Source: Methylobacterium sp. UNC378MF (GTDB taxonomy: Bacteria; Pseudomonadota; Alphaproteobacteria; Rhizobiales; Beijerinckiaceae). From it: a stretch of DNA of 64,000 bases. This document shows positions 35,863 to 44,717 of the stretch, in pieces. The notes below the pieces were generated by a model. It was given only the letters and a program-made list of their open reading frames with translations, ran no database searches and was not told the DNA's origin. Each line of letters opens with the position of its first letter. Within the stretch, counting starts at the first letter, position 1. Made by a program: the position numbers and the translations under genes. The stretch spans positions 30,674 to 94,673 of the forward strand of contig NZ_FMWU01000024.1 in NCBI RefSeq assembly GCF_900103195.1. The letters run 5' to 3'.

Positions 35863-37005
35863 CTACGAGCGCGCCCCTGGCCCCGTCGCGGCTGCGAGGC
35901 GCAGCAGGAAGCCGTCGAGGGCGGCCTTGTCGATCCAGCGGAGGATTGCGACGAGGTCGCGTTCCGGATCACACCAGATCACGTTGTTGCCCGCCCCGAG
36001 CGCGCTGAAGGCGGAGGCGGGAAGCTGCGGCTTGGCGGCGGCACCCCGGTTCAGCCACCAGAGATAGCCGTAGTTGTCGAGGGTGGGGGAGGGGGACAGC
36101 ATCGCGCGGATCCATCGCTCGGACAGAAGCCGACGGCCATTCCAGGTACCGCCGCGGGCGATCAGGAGACCGAAGCGTGCATGGTCGTCGGCTCCGATGA
36201 ACAGGCCGCCGCCCCAATGGCCGCCGCCGGGGACCGACTGAATCCGGCGGCCGTCGATTTCGACCCAGGCCGTGTCGTAGCCGCGCCATTCCCAGTCCCG
36301 GGAGGCGCCGATCGGGTCCATGATCCGCTCGCGCAGCACCTCCGGCAGGGCGCGGCCGAAGCGGCACATCAGACAATAGGACAGCAGGTTCACCCGCACG
36401 TCGTTGTACTCGTAGTAGGAGCCCGGCGGGCGCGGGAGCCGCTTTTCCCCCTTCCGGCTGTTGTCGGCGCCCGGACCGATCTGCCGGAAATGGTCGACCT
36501 GATCGGACTTGCCGAACAGCGTGCCCTGCCACTCGCTCGATTGCTGCAGCAGGTGGCGCCACGTGATCGCGCCATTATGCGGGCCGTCGAGTAGCGGATC
36601 GGGAACGCTCTCCCGCACCGGCGCATCGACGTCGGGGATCAGCCCGTCGTCGGAAGCGAGGCCGGCCAGCACCGCGAGGTAGCTCTTCGCGATCGAGAAG
36701 GTCATGTCCGGCCGGCGCGTGTCGCCCCAGGCGGCGACGCGACGACCGCCCTTCAGGATCACGCCGGCGGGGCCGCCCCGCGGGCGGACCGGACCGGCAA
36801 TGTCGCTCCATGGCCCGCGCTCGTTCCACTCGACGATCCCGACATAGCGGCCATCGGGATAGTACAGGCTGCGCGGCCATTGGCTTTCGTGGGCCGCGGC
36901 GAAGGCGACCGCCTCCGCCAGCCGCTCGGCGTCGAGTCCCGCCGAACCCGGGTCCTGTTCCGCCCAGACTTCCGTCGGCCAGTACGGCTCGGTTCCTTGG
37001 GTCAC
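35863..37005 (-). CDS. Serine hydrolase of the beta-lactamase/esterase superfamily
   Basis: The 380-residue protein has the class C/esterase VIII nucleophile motif SIAK in MTFSIAKSYLAVLAGL, a YEYND segment in the place of the YxN motif, and a GGGHWGGGLFIGADDHARFG region of the penicillin-binding fold. The GTG at 37005 follows CTCAGGAG, so I start there; an ATG at 37182 would add a poorly conserved leader. No signal peptide is seen. It follows apbE by 184 bp on the same strand. Substrate unknown (6-aminohexanoate-dimer hydrolase or esterase-like). Confidence 0.85.
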   Translation of the reverse strand: MTQGTEPYWPTEVWAEQDPGSAGLDAERLAEAVAFAAAHESQWPRSLYYPDGRYVGIVEWNERGPWSDIAGPVRPRGGPAGVILKGGRRVAAWGDTRRPDMTFSIAKSYLAVLAGLASDDGLIPDVDAPVRESVPDPLLDGPHNGAITWRHLLQQSSEWQGTLFGKSDQVDHFRQIGPGADNSRKGEKRLPRPPGSYYEYNDVRVNLLSYCLMCRFGRALPEVLRERIMDPIGASRDWEWRGYDTAWVEIDGRRIQSVPGGGHWGGGLFIGADDHARFGLLIARGGTWNGRRLLSERWIRAMLSPSPTLDNYGYLWWLNRGAAAKPQLPASAFSALGAGNNVIWCDPERDLVAILRWIDKAALDGFLLRLAAATGPGARS

Positions 37006-37189
37006 GCGCGATCTCCTGAGGGACTTCCCCCGTCGCTGCGCATGCAGGGGCTGCGCCGTGGGGCTCCGGGCAGGTAGGGCGGTGCCGCCGAGCCCGCAGG
37101 GCTCAGGCCGTACGATGTCGGGGCCGCATCGGTCGTCGCGATCGGTCTTGCGCGGCATGGGCTCCGCGGGCGCCATCCGCATGGCCTGA

Positions 37190-38167
37190 TCAGAGCTTTC
37201 CGGTGAAGCGCACGGCGCAACCCGGATGGGCCGCGACGAGATGCGCGCCGCGCGCGCGCCCCAGGACCATGCAGGCGGTCGACAGCCCGTCGGCGAGCAA
37301 TCCCGTCGGCGCCGTCACGGTCACGGACGAGAGGGCGCGCGGGGATCGGCCCGTCGTCGGATCGAAGATGTGGTGATCGGCGCGATCATCCGAGAAGCAC
37401 ATGTTGTAGTCGCCCGACGTCGCCGCGAAGCCGGTGAACGGAGCGATGACGGCGGCGACGGTGGCGGGGTCGCGGGGATCGGCGAGGCCCAGCCGCCAGG
37501 GCGTACCGTCGGGATGCGTGCCGGACGCACCGAATTCGCCGGTATCCACGAAGGCATCGGCGATGCCGCGCATCCGCAGCGCGGCCATCACCTGATCGGC
37601 GGCATAGCCCTGGATCAGGGCGTTCAGGGTCAGCGCCGTTCCGGGCTCCAGGACGATGCGGTCCGGCCCGATCTGCACGCGCCGCCAGCCGACCTGAGCC
37701 AGGGCCGCGCGGAGGGCCTCCGCACCCGGTCGCTCGCCTCGGGCCGCCGCACCGGCCCAGACCGGCCAGAGCGGCTGCACGGTCGGGTCGAAGGCGCCGT
37801 CGGTCTTGTCCGCGAGGGTGAGAGCGAATCGCAGGAGAGCGAGGAGGTGCGGATCGGGTGCCTCCAGAGCGCCGTCACGGTTGAGCCGCGCCAGGGCGCT
37901 GTCGACCCGGAACAGGCTGGCGGCGCTCTCCACGGCGCGCATCGCCGCGAACCCGTCCGCAAGCGCGGCCTCGACGATGGAAGCCTCCGACCCGGCGGCG
38001 GTGAGTGCCACGGTTGTGCCGAAGGCGAGCCCGGCGCGCGTGCGAAGCGTCAGCCCCCGCGTCGCCGCGGAGGCGCAAAAGGCGGCGATCCCGCCCAATC
38101 CCGCGAGCCCGGCAGCTCCGACGAGGATGCGTCGGCGCGCGGGGGCGAAGCGACCCGGCGCGCTCAT
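37190..38167 (-). CDS. apbE: FAD:protein FMN transferase (ApbE)
   Basis: The 325-residue exported protein has a signal/anchor sequence (ILVGAAGLAGLGGIAAFCAS) and the ApbE fold: TTVALTAAGSEA, the LFRVDSALARLNRDG region, NALIQGYAADQVMAALR, VDTGEFGASG, and the C-terminal TGLLADGLSTACMVLG with the conserved Asp and Thr. ApbE attaches FMN from FAD to a Thr in periplasmic flavoproteins. The ATG overlaps the stop of the NosR-like gene by 4 bp (ATGA), so its likely client is that protein, whose flavinylation-like motif is noted there. Confidence 0.88.
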   Translation of the reverse strand: MSAPGRFAPARRRILVGAAGLAGLGGIAAFCASAATRGLTLRTRAGLAFGTTVALTAAGSEASIVEAALADGFAAMRAVESAASLFRVDSALARLNRDGALEAPDPHLLALLRFALTLADKTDGAFDPTVQPLWPVWAGAAARGERPGAEALRAALAQVGWRRVQIGPDRIVLEPGTALTLNALIQGYAADQVMAALRMRGIADAFVDTGEFGASGTHPDGTPWRLGLADPRDPATVAAVIAPFTGFAATSGDYNMCFSDDRADHHIFDPTTGRSPRALSSVTVTAPTGLLADGLSTACMVLGRARGAHLVAAHPGCAVRFTGKL

Positions 38168-40263
38168 CCCACGGTCACCGGCCGCGGCGCGACCCGGCGC
38201 GCCCGCTTGCGCGCCACCACCTGCGGCACGCATTGCGCCGGATCGCGGATGATCGTCACGCAATCCATGCACTGGAAGCACTCGGCGTAGTCGACTCGGC
38301 CGGAGGGGGCGATGGCCCCGTAGCGGCAGCGGACCTTGCAGAGCTGGCAGGGGGAGCCGCACTCCGCCCGGCGCGGGATCCAGTCGAGGAGCCGCACGCG
38401 GCCGGTGAGGGCGAGACCGGCGCCGAGCGGGCACAGGTAGCGGCAGAACCCCTTGTAGATGAAGAGATTGAGGACGAGCAGCCCGGCCGCGTAGGCGACG
38501 AACGGCCAGGATCGCACGAAGTAGAGCGTGATGGCGGTCTTGAACGGCTCGACCTCCGACATGGTGTCGGCGAGGGGCGACCCGGCGGCGGCCGCACCGA
38601 GGATGCCGAAGAGCAGGACGTACTTCAGCTGACGCAGCGCCCGGTCGAGTCCGGCCGGCACCACGACCTGCCGGATGTGCAGGGGCCGGGCCAGCAGCGC
38701 CACGCATTCCTGCATCGCGCCGAACGGGCAGAGCCAGCCGCAGAACGTGCCGCGTCCCCAGGCCACGAGCGCGGACAGCGCGAAGACCCAGAGCACCAGC
38801 GAGGGCGGATCGTAGAGCAGGAAGGTGAGGTCGTGGGTGACGGTGGCGGCGCGCACGAGGCCGACGAGGGTGACGATCGAGAGTTGCGCCTGCGCGTACC
38901 AGCCGACGAATCCGAGGGTCAGCGCCAGGAAGCCGAGGCGGAAGCGCGCGAAAAGCCGTCGATCCGCCACCAGCCCGCGCTGGCGGCCGAGGACCGGTAC
39001 CAGCACCGCGAGCATCAGCCCGATCAGCCCGAGTTCAGGTGCCCGGGCGCGCCACGGATCGGTCCAGCCCGGCCCGTCCTCCGGGTGGATGCGGGTAAAC
39101 AGATCGGCGGGAAGTTTCGTCTCCACCATGAAGGTGCGGGCGATCTTCTCCGACAGGATCTGCCCGCGCTCGCGCACGATCGTCTCGGCCAGGACCCAGG
39201 GCTCGGACGGGTCGAAGCCGGCCGCCTGATCGATCCGCAGGATGGTCCAGGGGCCGGGCGGCAAACCCTCCGCGCGGCCGGCCTCGCGGCGCTCCACCGC
39301 CATGTCGCGGGCGTTCACGATCAGGCCGCCTTGGCTGACGGCCAGCCGCTCGGGCACCGCCCCCAGCACGAACCTGTCGCCGATCGGGTTCTCGGGCGCC
39401 TCCTCCGGCCCGGCGCTGATCACCATCACCGCATGGTTGCCGGGGCCGAGTTCGCGCATCAGCGCGTCGTACCCGGCCCTGCCCAGCAGGTTGCGGCCGA
39501 TCGCCGGCACGTTGAGATAGGCGACGAGCAGGTCGGTCCGTACCGCATCGGGCGGTCCCTCGGCGCGGTCTTCCGCGCCGGTTCCCTTGAAGGCCGCGGC
39601 GGCGGCGGCGTTCGTGACCGTGAGCCGTTTGACCCAGCCGCGGGCGAGCAAGTCAGGCAGGGTGAGAGGCGCGTAGAGGTCGGCCCTGGCCTCGACCTTG
39701 AGGCCGACATTGACGGCTCCGAAACCGAGCTTCACGCGCGCCACCGCGAGCGCCGAGGCCAGGATCGACTGGTTGATGACCCGGGTCGAGGCGGTGGCCA
39801 TGGAGATGCCGTCGACGGTGGTCTGCGGCGCGGCGCCGGCGGCCCGGGCGTTCGGCCGTCCGACCCGGATCGCCTGACGGGCCGAGAGGCCGGCATATTG
39901 CTCGACGAAGGCGAAGAGCGGCTCGGAGCCGAGGCCATCGAGGAAGACCGGCTCGTGATGCGCGATTACCTTCACGTCGCGGAAGGTGCCGTCAGGCGCC
40001 AGCGCGATCAGCAGGTCAGGGGGCGTGCCGCCGAAGCCGGGAATCGGCGCGAGATCGACGGATTCGAAGGCGTAGGCGAAGACTTCGTAGGCGCCGGCCT
40101 GCTGCTTCAGGATCGGCCAGACCGGGAGCCTGTCGTCCATCTCGCCGACGACCAGCGGAGCCGGGAAGTAACGTTCCAGGGCTGCGCGATCGAGCTGGCC
40201 GGCCCAGACCGGAAGGGTCGGCAGGAGCAGGACGAGAAGAAGGAGCGCGGCGCGCAGGAGCAT
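38164..40263 (-). CDS. NosR/NirI-like membrane flavo-iron-sulfur protein
   Basis: The 699-residue protein has a signal sequence (residues 1-21), then a periplasmic FMN-binding domain with candidate flavinylation motif DGISMAT (Thr157, the SGAT-like site used by ApbE). Several membrane helices follow (about 390-600), including FCGWLCPFGAMQE and FCRYLCPLGA Cys pairs. The cytoplasmic C-terminus carries two [4Fe-4S] clusters (CGSPCQLCKVRC and CFQCMDCVTI...C). This is the NosR/PceC architecture, expected to move electrons between quinol, flavin and iron-sulfur centres. No nos or reductive dehalogenase genes are near; the neighbours are PQQ alcohol dehydrogenase genes. The ATG at 40263 begins at the signal peptide; a frame to 40548 is open but non-conserved. 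Confidence 0.88.
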   Translation of the reverse strand: MLLRAALLLLVLLLPTLPVWAGQLDRAALERYFPAPLVVGEMDDRLPVWPILKQQAGAYEVFAYAFESVDLAPIPGFGGTPPDLLIALAPDGTFRDVKVIAHHEPVFLDGLGSEPLFAFVEQYAGLSARQAIRVGRPNARAAGAAPQTTVDGISMATASTRVINQSILASALAVARVKLGFGAVNVGLKVEARADLYAPLTLPDLLARGWVKRLTVTNAAAAAAFKGTGAEDRAEGPPDAVRTDLLVAYLNVPAIGRNLLGRAGYDALMRELGPGNHAVMVISAGPEEAPENPIGDRFVLGAVPERLAVSQGGLIVNARDMAVERREAGRAEGLPPGPWTILRIDQAAGFDPSEPWVLAETIVRERGQILSEKIARTFMVETKLPADLFTRIHPEDGPGWTDPWRARAPELGLIGLMLAVLVPVLGRQRGLVADRRLFARFRLGFLALTLGFVGWYAQAQLSIVTLVGLVRAATVTHDLTFLLYDPPSLVLWVFALSALVAWGRGTFCGWLCPFGAMQECVALLARPLHIRQVVVPAGLDRALRQLKYVLLFGILGAAAAGSPLADTMSEVEPFKTAITLYFVRSWPFVAYAAGLLVLNLFIYKGFCRYLCPLGAGLALTGRVRLLDWIPRRAECGSPCQLCKVRCRYGAIAPSGRVDYAECFQCMDCVTIIRDPAQCVPQVVARKRARRVAPRPVTVG

Positions 40264-40417
40264 ACCCGCGCCCCGGCCGCCCCCCACCGCGGTTCGGAGC
40301 GCGGGCGGGCTCGGAGACGGTCCGCTCCGCATCGGCCGGGCATCCTTTCTGCCTCCGCCGCCGGCTCCGCTGGTCATACATCCGGGTCGAACACGGACGC
40401 CGGCTGCAGCGGGCGCT

Positions 40418-40449
40418 GGCGTCCCTCTCCCGCACGGGAGAGGGACGCC
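40418..40449. repeat. Perfect 15-bp inverted repeat with 2-bp loop
   Basis: Arms GGCGTCCCTCTCCCG and CGGGAGAGGGACGCC are separated by CA. It lies between the beta-propeller gene stop and the NosR-like start on the minus strand. A near copy (CCCCCTCTCCCG, TG, CGGGAGAGGGGG) is at 63564-63589. It may be a dispersed REP-like repeat or a terminator without a U tract. Confidence 0.75.
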
Positions 40450-40544
40450 GCGCTCCGTCCCGAAGCCGCGCCGGCAAGGCCGATGAGTGGACCCGGTCGC
40501 CGGTGCGGGGGAGGGGAATGCAGCCGCGCGGGACTGCGGAAAAC

Positions 40545-41552
40545 TCACGGCGCCGCACCGGCGGCGCGCGCCTCCGCTGCAGCGGCGCCGGGCATCGGCC
40601 GCGCCGCTACGCCCCAGGGGAAGCGGCCGACCTTCACGGTCTTGATCGGCTTGAACGTCTCGGCATCGATCACCGTCACGTCGCCCGAGACGCCGTTGGT
40701 GGTGAAGAGCCGCGTGCCGGCAGCGTTCAGGGCGAGCTGCCAGACCCGGCGGCCGACCAGGATGTAGCTCTCGACCTTGAAGGTCGCGGTATCCACCACC
40801 GCGACCCGGTCGGACGGACCCAGCGCCACGAAGGCGTGGCGCCCGTCCTTCGACATCTGGATACCCACCGGCTGAATCCGGTCGGCCGCGATCCCCTTCA
40901 CGGCGAACGCGATCGTCTCGGCGACCCTGCGGGTGGCGACGTCGATCACCGAGACGGTGCCGCCGATCTCCGAGGAGGCCCAGAGCCGCGTCCCGTCCGC
41001 CGAGAACGCCGCGAAGCGCGGCCGCTGCCCGACCGGCGTCGCGTCCACCGCCTCCAGGCTCCTCGTGTCGATCCAGTGGACCATGTTGGTGGTCTCCGAG
41101 GTCGTCACGGCGGTGCGGCCGTCCGGGCTCACCGCGACGCCCTCCGGCTCGATCCCGACATCGATCTGCGCCAGCACCTTGCGGGTCTGCGCGTCGACCA
41201 CCGTGGTGGTGGCGTTCTCCTCGTTGGCGATGAACAGCGTGCGCCCGTCCGGCGCCAGGGCGAATTGCTCCGGATCCTCGCCGGAGGGCAGGTTGTGCCG
41301 GACCTCGCCGGTCTCCGGGTCGATCACCTGCACGGCGTCGGAATCGCTGGCGCAGAGGTAGAGCGACCGCCCGTCCTGCGAGAAGGTCAGCCCGCGGGGC
41401 CGCCGGCCGACCGGGAAGGTGCGCATCACCGCGAAGCTGTCGCCGTCGAGCACCGAAACGGTGTTGTCACGCTCGTTGGAGACGAAGATCTCCTCGGCCC
41501 GCGCCGGCACCGCGAGGCAGAGCAGGAGGGCGAGGGCGGCGCGCCGGCTCAT
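40545..41552 (-). CDS. PQQ-dependent catabolism-associated beta-propeller (YVTN repeat) protein
   Basis: The 335-residue exported protein has a signal peptide (MSRRAALALLLCLAVPARA) and about seven YVTN/NHL-type propeller blades (FVSNERDNTVSVLD, LYLCASDSDAVQVID, LFIANEENATTTVVD, LWASSEIGGTVSVID, AFVALGPSDRVAVVD, LFTTNGVSGDVTVID). It fits the family of beta-propeller proteins found with PQQ alcohol dehydrogenases, whose molecular role is unknown. The ATG overlaps the stop of the binding-protein gene by 4 bp. A Pro/Ala-rich tail ends the protein. Confidence 0.87.
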   Translation of the reverse strand: MSRRAALALLLCLAVPARAEEIFVSNERDNTVSVLDGDSFAVMRTFPVGRRPRGLTFSQDGRSLYLCASDSDAVQVIDPETGEVRHNLPSGEDPEQFALAPDGRTLFIANEENATTTVVDAQTRKVLAQIDVGIEPEGVAVSPDGRTAVTTSETTNMVHWIDTRSLEAVDATPVGQRPRFAAFSADGTRLWASSEIGGTVSVIDVATRRVAETIAFAVKGIAADRIQPVGIQMSKDGRHAFVALGPSDRVAVVDTATFKVESYILVGRRVWQLALNAAGTRLFTTNGVSGDVTVIDAETFKPIKTVKVGRFPWGVAARPMPGAAAAEARAAGAAP

Positions 41553-42781
41553 CCTGGCGTCCCGGCGAACGCGCGGCAGGCACTCTCGGGCTCGTCGAGT
41601 CCGAGCGTGTCGAGTTCCGTGCGGTGATGGAGGTAGCCTTCGATCGGCGCCGTCGCGGTGACGGCCCCGGGCCAGAGCAGGAAGATCGGCTGGCGCAGCT
41701 GTCCGTCCCAGGCGCGAAAGCTCAGGGGCCGGCCCTTGAAGCCGCCGACCTCGAAGCCGGGGGCCGTCAGGGCGGCGCGGACTTTCGCGGGATCGGTGCT
41801 GCGCGCCTTCACGGCCGCCTCGCCCACGGCGTGTACCGCCATCCAGCCGGCCCAATCGACGGGCCGCATGGGCCGCCCGGCGAGCTTCCGGAACCGGCCC
41901 TGGAGCTGCACCGCCGCCCAGGCCTCCACGGGCCGCCCCCAGGCGGCCGGCGCGAGGCCCTGCGTGCCGACGAGGGGCCGGGGAGAGGCGGTGTTGTAGT
42001 TGAGGCTCGCGCCGAACGCGCCGGCCTCGTCGGCCACCGCCACCACGTCGTGCTCGGGCCCGCGGGTCGGCAGGGCGAACTCGCGCAAAGCCGTGTCGCG
42101 GACGTCGCCGCCCTGCGGGTCGTAGCGCGACTCGGCGACGATCCGCGCGCCGAACTTCCTGGCGCTGCGCCTCAGCGCCTCGGCGTAGAGCGCGTCCCCC
42201 GGCGCCGGCCCGGACACCAGCAGGATCCGCGACCAGCGCCTGAAGGCCAGGAACTGCACCAGCGCGTCGGCCAGCATGGCGCGGGAGGGCAGGACGTGGA
42301 GCAGGTTCTTCCGGCAATCGGCATCGCGCAGCCGCGTGTCCGGCGCAGCGATGTTGAGGAGCACGCTGCCCTGCGCTTCCGGCAGGTCGGCGAGGGCGAT
42401 GACATCCGCGGCCGGCGCGTTGACGACCACGAGGCGGGGATCGGCGAGATCGCGGAACGCCTGGCGGATGTCGTCGCCCGGCGCGACGACCTTCGCGTCG
42501 AGGGCGAAGCTCAAGCCGAGGAAGCGGCCGGTGGCATTCGAATCCTTCAGGCCGAGATCCGCGCCCTTGGCCCCCTCATCGTCGGGGATCGGATCCTCGT
42601 TGTTCAGCGGTACCGGCCGTTCGACCCGCCGCTCGAGGTAGTGGATCGTGAGGGGCGGCCCCGCCATCGGGGTCGCAGCCTCCGCCGGGGAGACCGGCGC
42701 GAGGCTCGCGAGGATGCACGGCAGCAGGACGGCCAAAGGCCGTCCGCACGTCGAGACCCGTCGCGCACCGGGGGATACCAT
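41549..42781 (-). CDS. PQQ alcohol dehydrogenase-system ABC substrate-binding protein
   Basis: The 410-residue exported protein has a long signal region (about residues 1-36). It has the Leu/Ile/Val-binding-protein-like fold: HYLERRVERPVPLNNEDPIP, SRILLVSGPAPGDALYAEA, KFGARIVAESRYDPQG, VDWAGWMAVHAVGEA. It fits a subfamily that occurs beside PQQ dehydrogenases. No ATPase or permease gene is adjacent, so it may act as a periplasmic ligand binder rather than as part of an importer. It is divergent from the cytochrome c-550 gene across 218 bp, which must hold both promoters. Confidence 0.85.
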   Translation of the reverse strand: MVSPGARRVSTCGRPLAVLLPCILASLAPVSPAEAATPMAGPPLTIHYLERRVERPVPLNNEDPIPDDEGAKGADLGLKDSNATGRFLGLSFALDAKVVAPGDDIRQAFRDLADPRLVVVNAPAADVIALADLPEAQGSVLLNIAAPDTRLRDADCRKNLLHVLPSRAMLADALVQFLAFRRWSRILLVSGPAPGDALYAEALRRSARKFGARIVAESRYDPQGGDVRDTALREFALPTRGPEHDVVAVADEAGAFGASLNYNTASPRPLVGTQGLAPAAWGRPVEAWAAVQLQGRFRKLAGRPMRPVDWAGWMAVHAVGEAAVKARSTDPAKVRAALTAPGFEVGGFKGRPLSFRAWDGQLRQPIFLLWPGAVTATAPIEGYLHHRTELDTLGLDEPESACRAFAGTPG

Positions 42782-42999
42782 CCTCGCCCGCCTCCCTCCG
42801 TCCCCGCGGTTCTGATCGTTGCGCGAACTCTAGAAGCGAGATGCTGGCCGCGGATATTGGACCAAGGTGCACCCATCAATCTTGATGCAGTGCAACACAA
42901 GTCGTGCGCCGAGATAAACTGGTCGATCCGTACCAAAGCATAATGGGTCGGGAGCGTGGAGCTTGATAACCGTCGGTCAAAGACGACGGGAGGCGGCGC

Positions 43000-43428
43000 A
43001 TGGGCAGGATGAAGACGGCGGCGGGCGGCGTGCTCGTGGCGCTCGGGCTGGCTGTCGGCGCCGGCGGCGCTCTCGGGCACGGCGACGTCCAGCCCCAGCC
43101 GGTCAAGACCGACGGCCTCAAGCCGCTGGGCACCGAATGGGTCGCCGAGAACCCCTACAAGGGCGATGCGCACGCGATTTCGATCGGCGCCTCGGGCTTC
43201 AACCAGAACTGCGCCCGCTGCCACGGCCTGGAGATGATCTCCGGCGGCCTCGCTCCGGACCTGCGCTACCTGCCGCAGGGCAAGGAAGGCGATGAATACT
43301 TCGTCGAGCGCATGAAGCACGGCGCCGTGATCAACGGCGTGACCAAGATGCCGGCCTTCGAAGGGATCATCTCGCAGGAAGGCCTCTGGGCGATCCGCAG
43401 CTACATCGAGTCGAAGCATGAGGAGTAG
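43000..43428 (+). CDS. pedF: Cytochrome c-550 (PedF-type), electron acceptor of PQQ dehydrogenase
   Basis: The 142-residue exported protein has a signal peptide (about residues 1-26) and one c-type heme site NCARCHG (Cys71, Cys74, His75), with Met117 in VTKMPAF as likely sixth ligand. The flanking sequence (HGDVQPQPVKTDGLKPLGTEW, FVERMKHGAVINGV, QEGLWAIRSYIESKHEE) matches cytochrome c-550 PedF of quinoprotein alcohol dehydrogenase clusters. It takes electrons from the dehydrogenase and passes them to the terminal oxidase. The next gene starts 11 bp before its stop. Confidence 0.88.
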   Translation: MGRMKTAAGGVLVALGLAVGAGGALGHGDVQPQPVKTDGLKPLGTEWVAENPYKGDAHAISIGASGFNQNCARCHGLEMISGGLAPDLRYLPQGKEGDEYFVERMKHGAVINGVTKMPAFEGIISQEGLWAIRSYIESKHEE

Positions 43429-44278
43429 TGCGCGGTTCCTCCTTGCCGGCGGGCTTCTGCTGGCACTCCGGTTTCCGCCGGAGGCCGCCGCGCGTCCGCT
43501 CGATCAGGTCGTCGCCGACGGAACGCTGCGGGTGGCGGTCTACGGCGACAACGCGCCGTTCTCCGACCCGGTGAACGGCAAGGCACACGGCATCGATTCC
43601 GATCTCGCCCAGGCCATCGCCGACGCGCTCAAGGTGAAGCTCGACCTGCGGGTGGTCGATGCCGGCGAGAATGTCGACGGCGACCTGCGCCTGAACCTGT
43701 GGCGCGGCGACCTCGCCGGCACGCCGCTCGCCGACCTGATGCTGCACGTGCCCACCGACCGCCAGCTCGCCCTGCGCAACGAGCAGGTGTTCTTCACCGC
43801 GCCGTATTTCGAGCAGGAGATCGCTTTCGCGTACCGGAAGGACGCGCTGGAGGGATTCGACAGGCTCGACGATATCGGCGACCGGAGCGTCGCCCTGGAG
43901 GGCACGGGCGCGGCCGACCTGATGCTGCTCACCGCGCAGGGCGGCCGGTTCCGTCCGAATCTGAAGCACTACAGGAGCTTCAAGGAGGCCGCGAAGGCCT
44001 ATCTCGCCGGCGAGGCGCCGATCCTGGCCGGCACGCGGGCGGCGATCGAGGCGGCGCTGTTCGCCGCGAAGGCGCCCCAGGATGACAACCCGATCGCGAC
44101 TTTTCCCTCGACGGGGCTGGTCAAGACCCGCTGGGAGATCGGCGGTGCGGTGCGCACGGATTCCCGCGACCTCGCCTACGCGGTCGGGGACGCGCTCACG
44201 GCGCTCAACGCGGACGGGCGCCTCAAGACGATCTGCGCAACCTATGGCGTCAGCTACACGCCGCCGAAGGGTTACTGA
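43418..44278 (+). CDS. Quinoprotein dehydrogenase-associated periplasmic binding protein (MoxJ/XoxJ type)
   Basis: The 286-residue exported protein has a signal peptide (FLLAGGLLLALRFPPEAAA) and a type 2 periplasmic binding fold (DQVVADGTLRVAVYGDNAPF, GIDSDLAQAIADALKVKLDL, AAKAYLAGEAPILAGTRAAI, TICATYGVSY). It belongs with MoxJ/XoxJ-like proteins encoded beside methanol and ethanol quinoproteins, which are thought to help dehydrogenase maturation. Its start lies within the pedF end, so the two are coupled; exaF follows 440 bp later. Confidence 0.87.
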   Translation: MRSSARFLLAGGLLLALRFPPEAAARPLDQVVADGTLRVAVYGDNAPFSDPVNGKAHGIDSDLAQAIADALKVKLDLRVVDAGENVDGDLRLNLWRGDLAGTPLADLMLHVPTDRQLALRNEQVFFTAPYFEQEIAFAYRKDALEGFDRLDDIGDRSVALEGTGAADLMLLTAQGGRFRPNLKHYRSFKEAAKAYLAGEAPILAGTRAAIEAALFAAKAPQDDNPIATFPSTGLVKTRWEIGGAVRTDSRDLAYAVGDALTALNADGRLKTICATYGVSYTPPKGY

Positions 44279-44717
44279 AGGCCGGCGCACCCGACGCGAC
44301 GGACGACGAGAACGGAGAACGGCTCGACCACGGGCGTCCCGACCGCGCCCTCAACCTGAGGTGCGGCGCAGGCGCCGCGAAGAAGCCCTCGGGAAGTCAG
44401 TGCGATCCCTGGAGCCCTCCTTCGAGGCCTCCGCCGCGCTCCGGCACCTCCGAAGGAGGGGATCGGGCTGGACAGTCGCCGCATGGCCAAAGGCCGCCGT
44501 TCCGGGTCGAAGACCGGACCGGCGGCGATAAACGCATTGCTGAATACAGTCTTTTCTCCAGTCCACGCACTGACTCATTGGACCAATGGCCAATAAGACT
44601 TCTCTGAGAACATCGATAGCTTCGCCCTCCAAGGGAGCGTCCCGCGACTCGTGCGGTCCACGCTGAAACCCGGATGCTCCGGCCACATGGACCGGAGTCG
44701 AAGACGGAGGAGACGTC
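44279..44717. other. Intergenic region upstream of the PQQ dehydrogenase
   Basis: About 440 bp without a recognised gene. It contains the palindrome at 44576-44588 and an AT-richer segment (44530-44620) likely to hold the dehydrogenase promoter. Its length suggests separate transcription of exaF from pedF-xoxJ. Confidence 0.5.
44576..44588. promoter_or_regulatory. CATTGG-A-CCAATG palindrome upstream of exaF
   Basis: A perfect 6-1-6 inverted repeat 130 bp before the dehydrogenase start, followed by a further GCCAATAAG half-site. It may be an operator for a regulator of the cluster; no binding protein is known from the sequence. Confidence 0.3.

Noticed and set aside
38005..40767. 920-codon plus-strand frame opposite the NosR-like gene
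   Set aside because: Antisense; His/Arg/Asp-rich with no domain.
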